Assembly (NCBI RefSeq): GCF_027533645.1
Contig: NZ_JAQAGY010000027.1
Span: 30,340-94,339, forward strand
Source: Paenibacillus caseinilyticus
Lineage (GTDB): Bacteria; Bacillota; Bacilli; Paenibacillales; NBRC-103111
DNA length: 64,000 bases
Direction of reading: 5' to 3'
Shown here: positions 27,163 through 35,651 of the stretch, in pieces
How positions within the stretch are numbered: position 1 is the first letter of the stretch
Layout of the letters: each line of letters begins with the position of its first letter
Position numbers and translations under genes: made by a program
Notes under the pieces: generated by a model
What the model was told of the DNA's origin: nothing
What the model saw: only the letters and a program-made list of their open reading frames with translations
Database searches by the model: none

Positions 27163-27823
27163 CTTCGACCCGCCTGCCGTGCCTGCAGCCGATGCCGCTG
27201 GCGGGGCTCCAGCTCCGGCTCCGGCTTCGAAGAGCCAGCGGGCGCGCCGGAACGCATCGCCACAGGCGGTGGAGGCCGCCGCACGCGCGGTAGCCGCTTC
27301 CGACGAGCCTGCGGAGGCCGCCCTGCTGGCCGCAGCCGCAGGCATCCGCACCGCGGAAGACGACGAGCCGGCCGGCGAGCCGGCGCACGGCGATAGCGCG
27401 CCCGCTGACGCACTGGCGGCAGCCAGCGCGCCCGACGCCCCGGCAGAAGCGGCCGCGATGGCTCCCGCCGCGGGCGCCTCTGCCGGAGCCGACACGCCGG
27501 CGGAAGAAGCGCGCGCGGCCTTGGCCGTCGCGGCATCGGATGCGCCGGCGGAGACCGCCGCGCTGATCGCCTCGGCCGGCGGCGTCACGGAGGCGCCGGA
27601 AGCCCTGCTGCAGATGCTCGAGTCCCGGCTCAAGAAGAAGGAGCGCAGGGAAACGCACGAGAAGGACCGCGTCTTCCTCCGCAGGGACCTCAAAGAACGT
27701 CTTGAAGCCGTCTCGGAGAACCGCGGCAAAGGCTTCAAGACGCTGCTGTTGAATTATGGCCTGGAGAAGGCGCTGGATGAGCTGGAAGAAGCCGAATTCC
27801 TGCGGTTGAACGCGCAGGAATAA
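27131..27823 (+). CDS. Ala-rich protein with ribbon-helix-helix-like C terminus, ParA partner
   Basis: 230 aa. Residues 1-160 are Ala/Pro/Glu-rich and hold three loose repeats of the form AVAASDxPAExAALxAxAxG, the last two close together. The C-terminal 65 residues are a highly charged helix (SRLKKKERRETHEKDR) followed by VFLRRDLKERLEAVSENRGKGFKTLLLNYGLEKALDEL, which has the strand-helix-helix pattern of RHH DNA-binding domains. The ATG at 27131 is 8 nt after GGAGG inside parA. The tight coupling to parA suggests a centromere-binding partner or cargo adaptor. The function is inferred. Confidence 0.75.
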   Translation: MPSRKKELLVSFDPPAVPAADAAGGAPAPAPASKSQRARRNASPQAVEAAARAVAASDEPAEAALLAAAAGIRTAEDDEPAGEPAHGDSAPADALAAASAPDAPAEAAAMAPAAGASAGADTPAEEARAALAVAASDAPAETAALIASAGGVTEAPEALLQMLESRLKKKERRETHEKDRVFLRRDLKERLEAVSENRGKGFKTLLLNYGLEKALDELEEAEFLRLNAQE

Positions 27824-27955
27824 CATCCGGTGAGGAGCGGCGGTATCCCGTCCCGGGGATGAGAAGCTGCCCCGATGTCCCCCTAACGGACATCCCAGGA
27901 CCATCCGGCAGAGGGGCTGAGGGGGGAAGTCCCTCATTCCATTGCTCCCTTATAT

Positions 27956-28016
27956 GACGAAGAGCCTCAGGTGCGAAAGAGCAGCAAGCCGCCTTTCGCA
28001 CCTGAGGCTCTTCGTC
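27956..28016. terminator. perfect 24-bp hairpin between convergent genes
   Basis: Arms 27956-27979 and 27993-28016 match exactly over 24 bp, with a 13-nt loop. It lies between the RHH-like gene (plus) and the GNAT gene (minus) and has no long T-run. Probably a bidirectional terminator. Confidence 0.7.
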
Positions 28017-28028
28017 CGTTCACGGAGG

Positions 28029-28703
28029 TCAGATCGCCTTCAGTTCGACGGTTTCCCGTCCCTTCAGCCCCTTCACCATGTCATACCAGGCACCCGGCTT
28101 CTGCGGAAGCACAGCATAGTACCGCTCCAGGAACGTGCTGACGAGCGAGGACGGCACGGCGGACGGCTTCCCGTCCGCCAGCGGCATGAAGCAGAGATCG
28201 AGTCCATGCACTGCTTCCCCGTCATTGTGCCAAGAAGGATGGACATAGTCCAAATCCAGCTTGCGGTAGCCGAGATGCGCCAGCACTTCGCGGCGCACGA
28301 ACGGGTTCATCGCCTTGACGCCGCCGAATGCCAGATTCTCCGCGAGACCGGGGTTATAGATCTCCGCGAACATGCCCCGCAGCTCCCCGCCCTTCTCCGC
28401 CACCACGGCGCGCAGATCCTCCATCCGGCGTTCCGCCAGGAAGGGGCCTATGCCCAGGCCATCCCGCCCGATGATCGTAAAGTCGGTCATCGCCACGCCG
28501 AGATCTTCATAATACCGGTACTCCGTTGCCCCCACTACTTCGCCGCCCAGTACAGCGACGAATACCCGGATGCCCGGGTCCTGAAGCGGTTCGGCCCATA
28601 GATCGTATTCCAGTACTTCCTCCGGCGGGAACACCCGTCCCATCAGGCCGTGCATCGCCCGAAAATGTTCATCGTTGATATCGGTAATCCGGTGGTACTG
28701 CAT
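28029..28703 (-). CDS. GNAT-family N-acetyltransferase-like protein
   Basis: 224 aa. The region RVFVAVLGGEVVGATEYRYYEDLGVAMTDFTIIGRDGLGIGPFLAERRMEDLRAVVAEKGG resembles GNAT strand beta2 to motif A, with a variant R/Q-x-x-G-x-G/A acetyl-CoA loop (GRDGLGIG). The C-terminal half (RREVLAHLGYRKLDLDYVHPSW) looks like a GNAT C-terminal part. The substrate is unknown. The ATG follows GAGGAGGAAAGCG. Convergent with the ParA cassette. Confidence 0.7.
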   Translation of the reverse strand: MQYHRITDINDEHFRAMHGLMGRVFPPEEVLEYDLWAEPLQDPGIRVFVAVLGGEVVGATEYRYYEDLGVAMTDFTIIGRDGLGIGPFLAERRMEDLRAVVAEKGGELRGMFAEIYNPGLAENLAFGGVKAMNPFVRREVLAHLGYRKLDLDYVHPSWHNDGEAVHGLDLCFMPLADGKPSAVPSSLVSTFLERYYAVLPQKPGAWYDMVKGLKGRETVELKAI

Positions 28704-29210
28704 TCGCTTTCCTCCTCATCCGCTTGCGGCTCTTTCGCCATGAATGCTTTACTCGGCCTGCTCCCCTTCAGTATACCACAGGGCTTAACCGGATATGGAT
28801 TCCTATGAAAACGCTGCCGGATTATGAATAACCCGCTCCGCCCCTTCCTCCCTCCCTCATGGAAGAAAGAGAAAGTTCTCCCCAAATGATGGGAAATTTC
28901 CCCTTTTGCAATATCCCGCACTCCAACATAATGAGAAAGAAGAAGCGGCCCGGAACCGGCCGTGATCCTCGGTCCGGCTCCATCCACCTGGACGCGGAGC
29001 ACCCTCGCCGCCAAGGAACCGCTTCGGCGCCCCGTTCCTGCCTTATGCCGCCCTATGCCCCATATCCGCTATCCTCCCGGCCGGAGGAAGCCCAATCTCA
29101 TCTGGAGGTGATTCGCCCTTCATTCTTCCGACCTGCCTTTTCCCTGCAGGCACTTCCCGTGCCGCTGGGGTCCCGCACGGCAACCCATCACCCATTGAGG
29201 AGGATTCATT
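28704..29210. other. 507-bp divergent intergenic region
   Basis: Between the GNAT gene (minus) and the chitinase gene (plus). It should hold both promoters. I see no convincing gene, RNA or operator in it. Confidence 0.4.
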
Positions 29211-31049
29211 GTGATGCCATCATCCCGTACCCCGCGACCGCCCCTGCAGCGCCCGCTCGTCCTGATCCTGATCCTGACCCTGCTGCTCTCGCTGCTGCCG
29301 CTGCTCGCATCCCGCGTGCCCTCTGCTTCGGCCGCCGGAAGCAAGATCATCGTCGGTTACTGGCACAACTTCGACAACGGTTCCGGCTTCATCCGCCTGC
29401 GCGACGTATCGCCGAACTTCGACGTGATCAACGTCTCCTTCGCCGAGCCGGTCAGCGGCCCGCAGAACGGCACGATCGGCTTCAAGCCGTACAACTACAC
29501 GGAAGCCGACTTCAAAGCCGATGTCGCTTACCTGCAGAGCAAAGGCAAGAAGGTCCTGATCTCGATCGGCGGCGCCAACGGGCAAGTCCAGCTCGTGAGC
29601 ACGAGCGCCCGAGACCTGTTCGTAAGCTCCCTCCAAGGGATTATCTCCACCTACGGCTTCGACGGACTCGATATCGACTTCGAAGGGCACTCCCTCTACC
29701 TCGACAAAGGCGACTCGGACTTCCGCAATCCGAAAACCCCCGTCGTCACCAACCTGATCTCCGCCGTACGGACGCTGCACAGCGCCTTCGGCGACAAATT
29801 CATGGTCACGATGGCACCCGAGACGTTCTTCGTACAGCTCGGCTATACGTTCTACGGCGATAACGGCAACGGCAGCGATAACCGGGCCGGCGCTTATCTG
29901 CCGGTCATCCACGGTCTGCGCGACATTCTCGACTGGCTGCAGGTGCAGCAGTATAACTCGGGCCCGATCACCGCGCTCGACGACACCTACTACAACATGG
30001 GCGACGCCGACTTCCACGTGGCCATGGCCGATATGGTGCTCGCGGGCTTCCCCGTCGCGAAGAACCCGAACCACTTCTTCCCGGGCCTGCGTCCGGATCA
30101 AGTGCTGGTCGGCCTCCCGGCCAACGCCAATGCAGGCGGAGGCTTCACACCCGTAGCGGAGGTGCAGAAGGCGCTGAACTACCTGATGAAAGGCCAGTCC
30201 TTCGGCGGCCGTTACAAGCTGCGTAATGCGGCAGGCTATCCGGGCCTCGGCGGCCTCATGACCTGGTCGGTCAACTGGGACCAATTCAATAACTTCGAAT
30301 TCTCGTCGAAGCACCGCGCGTTCCTCGACAGCTTCGCGACGCCGCAGCCGGACACCACGGCCCCATCCGCCCCCGCCTCGCTGCGGACAACGGCCGTCAC
30401 GGCTTCCAGCGCCGCCCTGGCCTGGAACGCTTCTACGGATAACGTCGGCGTGACCGGCTATGAAGTGTACCAGGGGACGGCCAAGGTAGGAACGGCCGCA
30501 GGCACTTCGTTCACGGCAGCGGGCCTGCAGCCGAAGACCGCTTACACGTTCACCGTCAAGGCGAAGGACGCCGCAGGCAATCTCTCCGCCGCCAGCAATA
30601 CGCTCAGCGTAACGACGCCGGACGGCACCTCGGATCAGACCGCGCCTTCCGCTCCGGGAAGCCTTCAAGTTACAGCGAAGACCTCTTCCTCCGTCTCCCT
30701 GAGCTGGAGCGCATCGACCGACAACGTGGGCGTCACCGGCTATACCGTAGCTTACGGCGCCTCGAAGGTAGACGTAACGGGCACTTCCGCGACGGTGAGC
30801 GGCCTCGCCGCCGGCACCTCCTATACGTTCTCGGTCACAGCCAAGGATGCCGCCGGCAACGTATCGGCAGCCTCCACCGTCACCGCATCCACCGATGCTG
30901 CAGGCGCCAAGGCCTGGGCCGCTGGCGTGGCCTACAAGCCCGGCGACGAAGTAACCTATGGCGGGTCCGTGTATGTATGCCGCCAGAACCATACCTCCCT
31001 GCAGGGCTGGGAGCCTTCCAATGTCCCCGCTCTGTGGAGCCTCAAGTAA
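29211..31049 (+). CDS. secreted chitinase, GH18 with two FnIII domains and a CBM5/12
   Basis: 612 aa. Signal peptide to about residue 42 (leucine-rich core, then ASAAGS). The GH18 catalytic domain runs to about residue 380, with SIGGANG and the active site DGLDIDFEG (catalytic Glu last). Two fibronectin III domains follow (each starting DTTAPSAPASL or DQTAPSAPGSL with WxASTDNVGVTGY), then a chitin-binding module (WAAGVAYKPGDEVTYGGSVYVCRQNHTS). It hydrolyses chitin outside the cell. The start is GTG at 29211 or ATG at 29214, behind GAGGAGG. It is monocistronic. Confidence 0.96.
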   Translation: MMPSSRTPRPPLQRPLVLILILTLLLSLLPLLASRVPSASAAGSKIIVGYWHNFDNGSGFIRLRDVSPNFDVINVSFAEPVSGPQNGTIGFKPYNYTEADFKADVAYLQSKGKKVLISIGGANGQVQLVSTSARDLFVSSLQGIISTYGFDGLDIDFEGHSLYLDKGDSDFRNPKTPVVTNLISAVRTLHSAFGDKFMVTMAPETFFVQLGYTFYGDNGNGSDNRAGAYLPVIHGLRDILDWLQVQQYNSGPITALDDTYYNMGDADFHVAMADMVLAGFPVAKNPNHFFPGLRPDQVLVGLPANANAGGGFTPVAEVQKALNYLMKGQSFGGRYKLRNAAGYPGLGGLMTWSVNWDQFNNFEFSSKHRAFLDSFATPQPDTTAPSAPASLRTTAVTASSAALAWNASTDNVGVTGYEVYQGTAKVGTAAGTSFTAAGLQPKTAYTFTVKAKDAAGNLSAASNTLSVTTPDGTSDQTAPSAPGSLQVTAKTSSSVSLSWSASTDNVGVTGYTVAYGASKVDVTGTSATVSGLAAGTSYTFSVTAKDAAGNVSAASTVTASTDAAGAKAWAAGVAYKPGDEVTYGGSVYVCRQNHTSLQGWEPSNVPALWSLK

Positions 31050-31187
31050 AGTAAGGAACTGATATAGCCGCTCCCGATGCCGGGCTGTGATTCACAGGCC
31101 CGGCGGGGGTGCTCCCGGCTGTGACGTCATCCGGGTACCGCTCTAACGCACTTATCCATCCCACCACACCAAAGGAGATGTTCCACG

Positions 31188-31730
31188 ATGATCCGACTGC
31201 TTCAAGATAATGTCTATGCCGCCGGTGCGCTGCTGCTGCTCCGCCTCTACCTGGGCTACCAATGGATCTCGGCAGGAATCCACAAGCTGACGGGCGGGTT
31301 CGATGCCTCGGGCTTCCTGACCAATGCCGTCACCAAGCCGCTGACGGACAAGGCCTCCGGGGAACTCCTCTATCCTACTTATACGGCATTCATCCAGCAT
31401 GGGGCCCTGCCGAATGTGAAGCTGATCAACTTCCTGATTCCCGCTGGCGAAACGCTCGTCGGCCTCGGACTCATTCTCGGCGCACTTACCACCTCCGCCG
31501 CTTTCTTCGCCGTCCTCATGAATTTCATGTTCCTGCTCTCGGGCTCCGTGAGCTCCAATCCCTGGTTCATCCTGCTCGGCTCTGTGATCATCCTCGCCGG
31601 TGCCAATGCGGGCCGCTTCGGCATTGATCATTACTTGCAGCCGATCATCGCCCGGGGCCTGCGCCGCAGGAAGCTGGCCAAAACAGCCAAGAGCGGGCCG
31701 CACTTCCCTGGACCGAACCCGACCGCCTAA
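31188..31730 (+). CDS. DoxX/TQO small-subunit-like membrane protein (paralogue 1)
   Basis: 180 aa with about four membrane helices. LLLLRLYLGYQWISAGIHKLTGGFDASGFL and the block LPNVKLINFLIPAGETLVGLGLILGALT are shared almost word for word with the protein at 50330-50860. The family includes the thiosulphate:quinone oxidoreductase small subunit (DoxD) and stress-linked DoxX proteins. The ATG follows AAAGGAGATGTTCC. The next gene, a nitroreductase, has its own promoter. The function is a guess within redox stress. Confidence 0.88.
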   Translation: MIRLLQDNVYAAGALLLLRLYLGYQWISAGIHKLTGGFDASGFLTNAVTKPLTDKASGELLYPTYTAFIQHGALPNVKLINFLIPAGETLVGLGLILGALTTSAAFFAVLMNFMFLLSGSVSSNPWFILLGSVIILAGANAGRFGIDHYLQPIIARGLRRRKLAKTAKSGPHFPGPNPTA

Positions 31731-31755
31731 CCTCTGGGCCCTTCCCGGGAAGGGC

Positions 31756-31784
31756 TTGACAAAGCCCATAACTGTAACTAAATA
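31756..31784 (+). promoter_or_regulatory. near-consensus promoter of the nitroreductase gene
   Basis: TTGACA (31756-31761), 17-nt spacer, TAAATA (31779-31784). The -35 box is exact and the spacing is ideal for the main vegetative sigma factor. Confidence 0.8.
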
Positions 31785-31790
31785 ATTACA
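31773..31790. promoter_or_regulatory. dyad overlapping the -10 box of the nitroreductase promoter
   Basis: TGTAA ... TTACA arms (31773-31777 and 31786-31790) enclose the -10 box. Similar dyads are used by HxlR/YodB-type repressors of nitroreductase genes. The regulator is not in the window near it. Confidence 0.6.
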
Positions 31791-31861
31791 AAAGGCACAT
31801 CTAAGATCCCGTTATCCTGCATACATGCCCAGCCTTTATATCCTGGGAAGGAATGATACAT

Positions 31862-32539
31862 ATGACCGTTCAAGCCAACGTGAAAGAAGAGATTCTGAAG
31901 GCTTATCAATTCCGTCACGCCTGCAAGGAGTTCGACGCTTCCCGCAAGATTGCCGATGAGGACTTCGAGTTCATCCTGGAGACCGGACGCCTGTCGCCAA
32001 GCTCATTTGGTTTCGAGCCATGGAGGTTCGTCGTGGTTCAGAATCCCGAGCTGCGCGGGAAGCTGCTTCCGGTCTCCTGGGGCGCCCAAGGCCAGCTTCC
32101 GACGGCCAGCCATTTTGTGCTGCTGCTCACCCGCACGAAGGAAGATCTGCTTGCGAATTCCGCTTACCTGCAGAACCTCATGGAGAATGTACACCAGATG
32201 CCGGACGACGTCGTCGCCATGCTGACCGGCTTCTACAAGAACTTCCAGGAGAATACCTGCAAACTTCTGGACGACGAGCGCTATCTCTTGGACTGGGCGG
32301 GCAAACAAACGTATATTGCCCTCGGCAACATGATGACAGCCGCCGCCCAGATCGGCATCGACTCCTGTCCGATCGAAGGCTTCGATCCGGAAGCCGTGAG
32401 CCAGATTCTCGCGGAAGAAGGAATCCTGGAAGACGGGCGCTTCGCCCTCTCCGTCATGGCCGCCTTCGGCTACCGCAAGAACGAGCCGCGCCCCAAAACG
32501 CGGCAGAGCCAAGACAGTGTCGTGAAGTGGGTCCTCTAA
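31862..32539 (+). CDS. NAD(P)H-dependent nitroreductase, FMN family
   Basis: 225 aa flavoprotein. FMN-binding N-terminal block AYQFRHACKEFDASRKI, SPSSFGFEPWRFVVV, and the C-terminal ALGNMMTAAAQIGIDSCPIEGFDPEAV and FALSVMAAFGYR are diagnostic of the NfsB/MhqN-like group. It reduces nitroaromatics or quinones. MhqN of B. subtilis belongs to the same family, so this may work with the mhq-like cluster near 18 kb. The ATG at 31862 is chosen (GGAAGG upstream); another ATG at 31853 is possible. Confidence 0.93.
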   Translation: MTVQANVKEEILKAYQFRHACKEFDASRKIADEDFEFILETGRLSPSSFGFEPWRFVVVQNPELRGKLLPVSWGAQGQLPTASHFVLLLTRTKEDLLANSAYLQNLMENVHQMPDDVVAMLTGFYKNFQENTCKLLDDERYLLDWAGKQTYIALGNMMTAAAQIGIDSCPIEGFDPEAVSQILAEEGILEDGRFALSVMAAFGYRKNEPRPKTRQSQDSVVKWVL

Positions 32540-32567
32540 CAGGGAGACGGTATCTCGCTTGAAGCGC

Positions 32568-32604
32568 CAATAGCCTTCCCCCCGTACAGGGAGGAAGGCT
32601 ATTG
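32568..32604. terminator. bidirectional terminator
   Basis: CAATAGCCTTCC (32568-32579) pairs with GGAAGGCTATTG (32593-32604); a short TTTT follows. It lies between the convergent nitroreductase gene and tatA. Confidence 0.8.
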
Positions 32605-32657
32605 CTCCATTTTATGGACGCGGCACCGGACGCAGGCAGGAATACATCCCGCAGCCC

Positions 32658-32864
32658 TTATTTTTTGGAGTCCGGCTCATCTCTTCTCGAAGCTTCCTTC
32701 TCCAGAGAATCGGCCTCTCCCGAACCGGAACCTTTGGTCGAATCCTTGAACTCACGGAGCATTCTCCCGAAGCTGCGTCCAAGTTCAGGCAGCTTGCTCG
32801 GTCCGAACAGCAGTAAGATCGCCACGACAATCAAAATCAAGTGCATAGGGGACAGAGCGCCCAC
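32658..32864 (-). CDS. tatA: twin-arginine translocase subunit TatA
   Basis: 68 aa. One N-terminal membrane helix (MHLILIVVAILLLFGP), the hinge FGPSKLPELGRSFGRMLREFK with the conserved FG and amphipathic helix, and a charged tail. The start is taken as GTG at 32864, 8 nt after GGAGG; a GTG at 32879 overlaps the site. TatA forms the pore for export of folded proteins. No tatC is adjacent. Confidence 0.93.
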   Translation of the reverse strand: MGALSPMHLILIVVAILLLFGPSKLPELGRSFGRMLREFKDSTKGSGSGEADSLEKEASRRDEPDSKK

Positions 32865-32946
32865 GGGTAACACCTCCACGATAAACCTGCATTTATCATA
32901 CCAGCATCCCCAGATGAAATACAGCGGTTCTCCCGATAAGATTCCG

Positions 32947-34764
32947 TTAATGCTTCAAATGATAGGGAACCGTCGAGATCGTCACGTCTTTCTGCTTGAA
33001 CAAATAGGCCCGGATGAGCAGACTGGACTGATTGTGCAGCAGGTTGTGCCACCAGCTCTTGGTAATGAACTGGGGGATCATCACAGTGACATAATCCGTG
33101 GCAGCTGTCTTCCATTCCACCGTCTCAATAAACTTAATCAAAGGCCTGAGCAAACTCCGGTATCTGGACCTCAGCACCACGAGCCGGACGCCCGAGTTCC
33201 ACTCCTCCCACTTCTGCTCCATCCGCTCCGCATCTGCATCGTCGAAAGCCACATATACGGCAAGCACATTCTCGGATATCGACTTGGCATAACTGATCGT
33301 ATTGAGAACGACCCGGTTCACCCCTGCGACCGGAACAACGATTACGTTGCCTTTGGTCACCGGCACATCGGCCAGTGGATCGATCCTCAGTTCATCCGCG
33401 ATCGCCGTGTAATGACGATGAATCCGAATAAAGATATACATCACAACCGGAAGGAAGAGGAAGATCATCCATACCTGCGAGAACTTCGTGAACAGAAAGA
33501 TGAGGCAGATCGAGAGCGTCGTCAGCATCCCCACCGTATTGATGGAGAAGCTGATCATCCACCCTCTTGGCTTCAGCCTGACCCAGCGCCGCATCATCCC
33601 CGTCTGGGACAAGGTGAAGGGAACGAACACCCCGAGCGCGTATAACGGGATTAACCCTTCCGTATCCCCCTGGAAGATCATGATAAGCACAGCGGACAGC
33701 ACTCCGAGCACAATGATCCCGTTAGAGAAACCAAGCCGGTCTCCCCGGACGTTGAACATGCGCGGCATGTATTTGTCCTTGGACATCATGGAAGCCAGCA
33801 GAGGGAACGCCGCATAAGCCGTATTGGCGGCAAGGAACAAGATGAGCGCCGTAGAGGCTTGAATCGCATAATAGAGCAGCCCGCGCCCGAAGGTCGACTC
33901 TGCGATCTGCGAGACGACGGTCTCCTCCGCATTCGGAACGATCCCGTAGAGATAAGCCAGGAAGCTCGTGCCCATAAACAAGCTGCCGAGAATGATCCCC
34001 ATCATCATCAGCGTGTGAGCCGCATTCTTCTCCGCAGGCGCCTTGAAGTTCGGGATCGCATTGGATACGGCCTCCACGCCGGTGAGCGCGGAGCACCCTG
34101 AGCTGAACGCCCGAAGCAGCAGGAAGAGCGAGATGCCCGTCATCGCCCCCTGGTGAACCGTAGGCTCCGGGGGAATGCCTCCGACTGCCCATTTGTACAG
34201 GCCGCAGACAATCAGAATAAACATGAATCCGACAAAGATATAGACCGGATAGGCAAGAAAAGTCGCACTCTCCGTGATGCCGCGCAGATTCATGATCGTC
34301 AGGAACAGGATCATGACCGTCCCCAGAAGCACACGGTGATCATGCAGCTCGGGGAAGGCTGAGGTGATGGCTTCCGTGCCGGCCGAGACGCTTACGGCTA
34401 CGGTCAAGATATAATCCACCAGCAGGGAGCCTCCGGCCAGCAGCCCCATAGGCACGCCCAGATTCTCCTTGGATACGATGTAAGCCCCGCCTCCGGTCGG
34501 ATAAGCGAAGATCGTCTGCCGGTAGGAGAGGATCAATACCGTCAGCAGCCCCAGCACGGCGATCGATATGGGGATGGAATACCATAAGGCGACAGCGCCG
34601 ATCGTCATGAGCACCAGAAGAATTTGCTCCGTCCCGTAAGCCACGGAGGACAGCGCATCGGAGGAGAGAATCGCAAGCGCCTTGAATTTGCTTAGCTTTT
34701 CGTCGGCAATGCCTTCGGATTTTAAGGGACGCCCAATCAAAAACCGTTTGACGGCGGACATCAT
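32947..34764 (-). CDS. kimA: KimA-type potassium importer (YdaO family, APC superfamily)
   Basis: 605 aa with about 12 membrane helices followed by a 150-aa cytoplasmic tail. The N terminus LIGRPLKSEGIADEKLSKFKALAILSSDALSSVAYGTEQIL and TYPTGGGAYIVSKENLG-like block (FAYPTGGGAYIVSKENLG) are characteristic of KimA/YdaO, a proton-coupled high-affinity K+ importer inhibited by c-di-AMP. The ATG at 34764 follows AGGAGTGG. A c-di-AMP riboswitch and terminator lie upstream, as in B. subtilis. Confidence 0.94.
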   Translation of the reverse strand: MMSAVKRFLIGRPLKSEGIADEKLSKFKALAILSSDALSSVAYGTEQILLVLMTIGAVALWYSIPISIAVLGLLTVLILSYRQTIFAYPTGGGAYIVSKENLGVPMGLLAGGSLLVDYILTVAVSVSAGTEAITSAFPELHDHRVLLGTVMILFLTIMNLRGITESATFLAYPVYIFVGFMFILIVCGLYKWAVGGIPPEPTVHQGAMTGISLFLLLRAFSSGCSALTGVEAVSNAIPNFKAPAEKNAAHTLMMMGIILGSLFMGTSFLAYLYGIVPNAEETVVSQIAESTFGRGLLYYAIQASTALILFLAANTAYAAFPLLASMMSKDKYMPRMFNVRGDRLGFSNGIIVLGVLSAVLIMIFQGDTEGLIPLYALGVFVPFTLSQTGMMRRWVRLKPRGWMISFSINTVGMLTTLSICLIFLFTKFSQVWMIFLFLPVVMYIFIRIHRHYTAIADELRIDPLADVPVTKGNVIVVPVAGVNRVVLNTISYAKSISENVLAVYVAFDDADAERMEQKWEEWNSGVRLVVLRSRYRSLLRPLIKFIETVEWKTAATDYVTVMIPQFITKSWWHNLLHNQSSLLIRAYLFKQKDVTISTVPYHLKH

Positions 34765-34867
34765 GCCTGCTCCACTCCTTTTCTCTCCTATGAAATTGCT
34801 TTTTTTACCATATAAAGATTCCTTGGAAGACACTCTATTCAAGTTACACCTATCTCCTCGTTCGATA

Positions 34868-34903
34868 AATAAAAGGAAAGCGAGCTGTTCGGTTCTGTCT
34901 CGC
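34868..34903 (-). terminator. leader terminator of the c-di-AMP riboswitch
   Basis: On the minus strand GCGAG pairs with CTCGC (34903-34899 and 34884-34880) followed by TTTCCTTTTATTT. It lies between the aptamer and kimA, so it is probably the expression platform. Confidence 0.7.
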
Positions 34904-34949
34904 ACAAAAAGCGCAGGTTCCGCCAAAAGTTCTACGTTACCACGGGTTC

Positions 34950-35115
34950 ATCATCCTCTCTCCATCAACGCTTACGAGGTTAGCTGTCGGATTCGGGTGG
35001 TGAGAGTCACCCTACTGCCGCCTGAAGGCGCACAGATTCACCCCATGCGAGTTCGACGGGCCGTCATGCGATCCGCTGCTCACGCTGGTTCCCCCGGCTT
35101 TCCCTAAGGAAAGTT
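34950..35115 (-). promoter_or_regulatory. c-di-AMP riboswitch (ydaO-yuaA element)
   Basis: Read on the minus strand, the conserved segments AGCCGGGGGAACCAG, ACCCGAATCCGACAGCTAAC, CTCGTAAGCG and GAGAGAGGA appear in the order of the ydaO aptamer. It stands 190-350 nt upstream of kimA, its usual target. Ends are approximate. Confidence 0.93.
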
Positions 35116-35392
35116 CAGCGATTGAAATATCATGATAGAAATATCATGGCTTGCAAGACTAAATACTACGGTTTCCCGGCATGGGTGTAAACGGCGGAAA
35201 AGGAGGGAAAAGCTCCCCAATCCTCCATTACGGGTGTAAAAAGCGCATTCTACATCCTCCATGTCAGTTTCTATCCATTAACCTTCCTCTCCCCCTGTTA
35301 TTCACCCACGGAGCAAGAAAAAACAGCCGTGGGCTGTCTTAGGTCTCTCTCCTTCTGCCTCGGGCGCTTCTCCTAAAATGTGGAGTGAAAAT

Positions 35393-35427
35393 AAAAAACC
35401 GCCGATTGGGGGGCGGTTTTCTTTTTT
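35393..35427. terminator. terminator hairpin
   Basis: AAAACCGCC (35395-35403) pairs with GGCGGTTTT (35412-35420) and is followed by C and six T; on the other side an A-run stands. It would stop plus-strand transcription reaching it, though no plus-strand gene lies upstream. Confidence 0.7.
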
Positions 35428-35645
35428 GTCTATGTAGAGCTGTGGCCCCAAATATTGAGGTGCTGAAGAGCCGGAACGGAAGGCTGTGGGTCAGGGCTTT
35501 CAGCGATTTGTTCGGAATGGGCGAGCCACAGCAGGACGCACGGAAGCTCTATGATCACATGCCGGGAGATATGTATGTGGATGAGAGCGGGCCGGTGTAC
35601 ACGGGAAACGATTCAAACCTGCCTGAAAGGATCCATGACGGGTCC
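35421..35645 (+). pseudogene. possible gene remnant or small ORF between two terminators
   Basis: An open frame reads VAPNIEVLKSRNGRLWVRAFS, then DLFGMGEPQQDARKLYDHMPGD and MYVDESGPVYTGNDSN to the end near 35675. The style (IEVLKSRNGRLWVR) recalls repeat units of copper-amine-oxidase-like or cell-wall domains, but the match is weak. The frame has no good start signal, and a terminator follows inside its end (35629-35651). I treat it as a remnant or small expressed unit. It may be spurious. Confidence 0.3.
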
Positions 35646-35651
35646 TTTTTT
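35629..35651 (+). terminator. intrinsic terminator
   Basis: GGATCC (35629-35634) pairs with GGGTCC (35640-35645, one G-U pair), followed by six T (35646-35651). Confidence 0.75.

Noticed and set aside
29220..30992. Long open frame antisense to the chitinase gene
   Set aside because: The chitinase has a signal peptide and catalytic motifs; the antisense frame has low-complexity composition.
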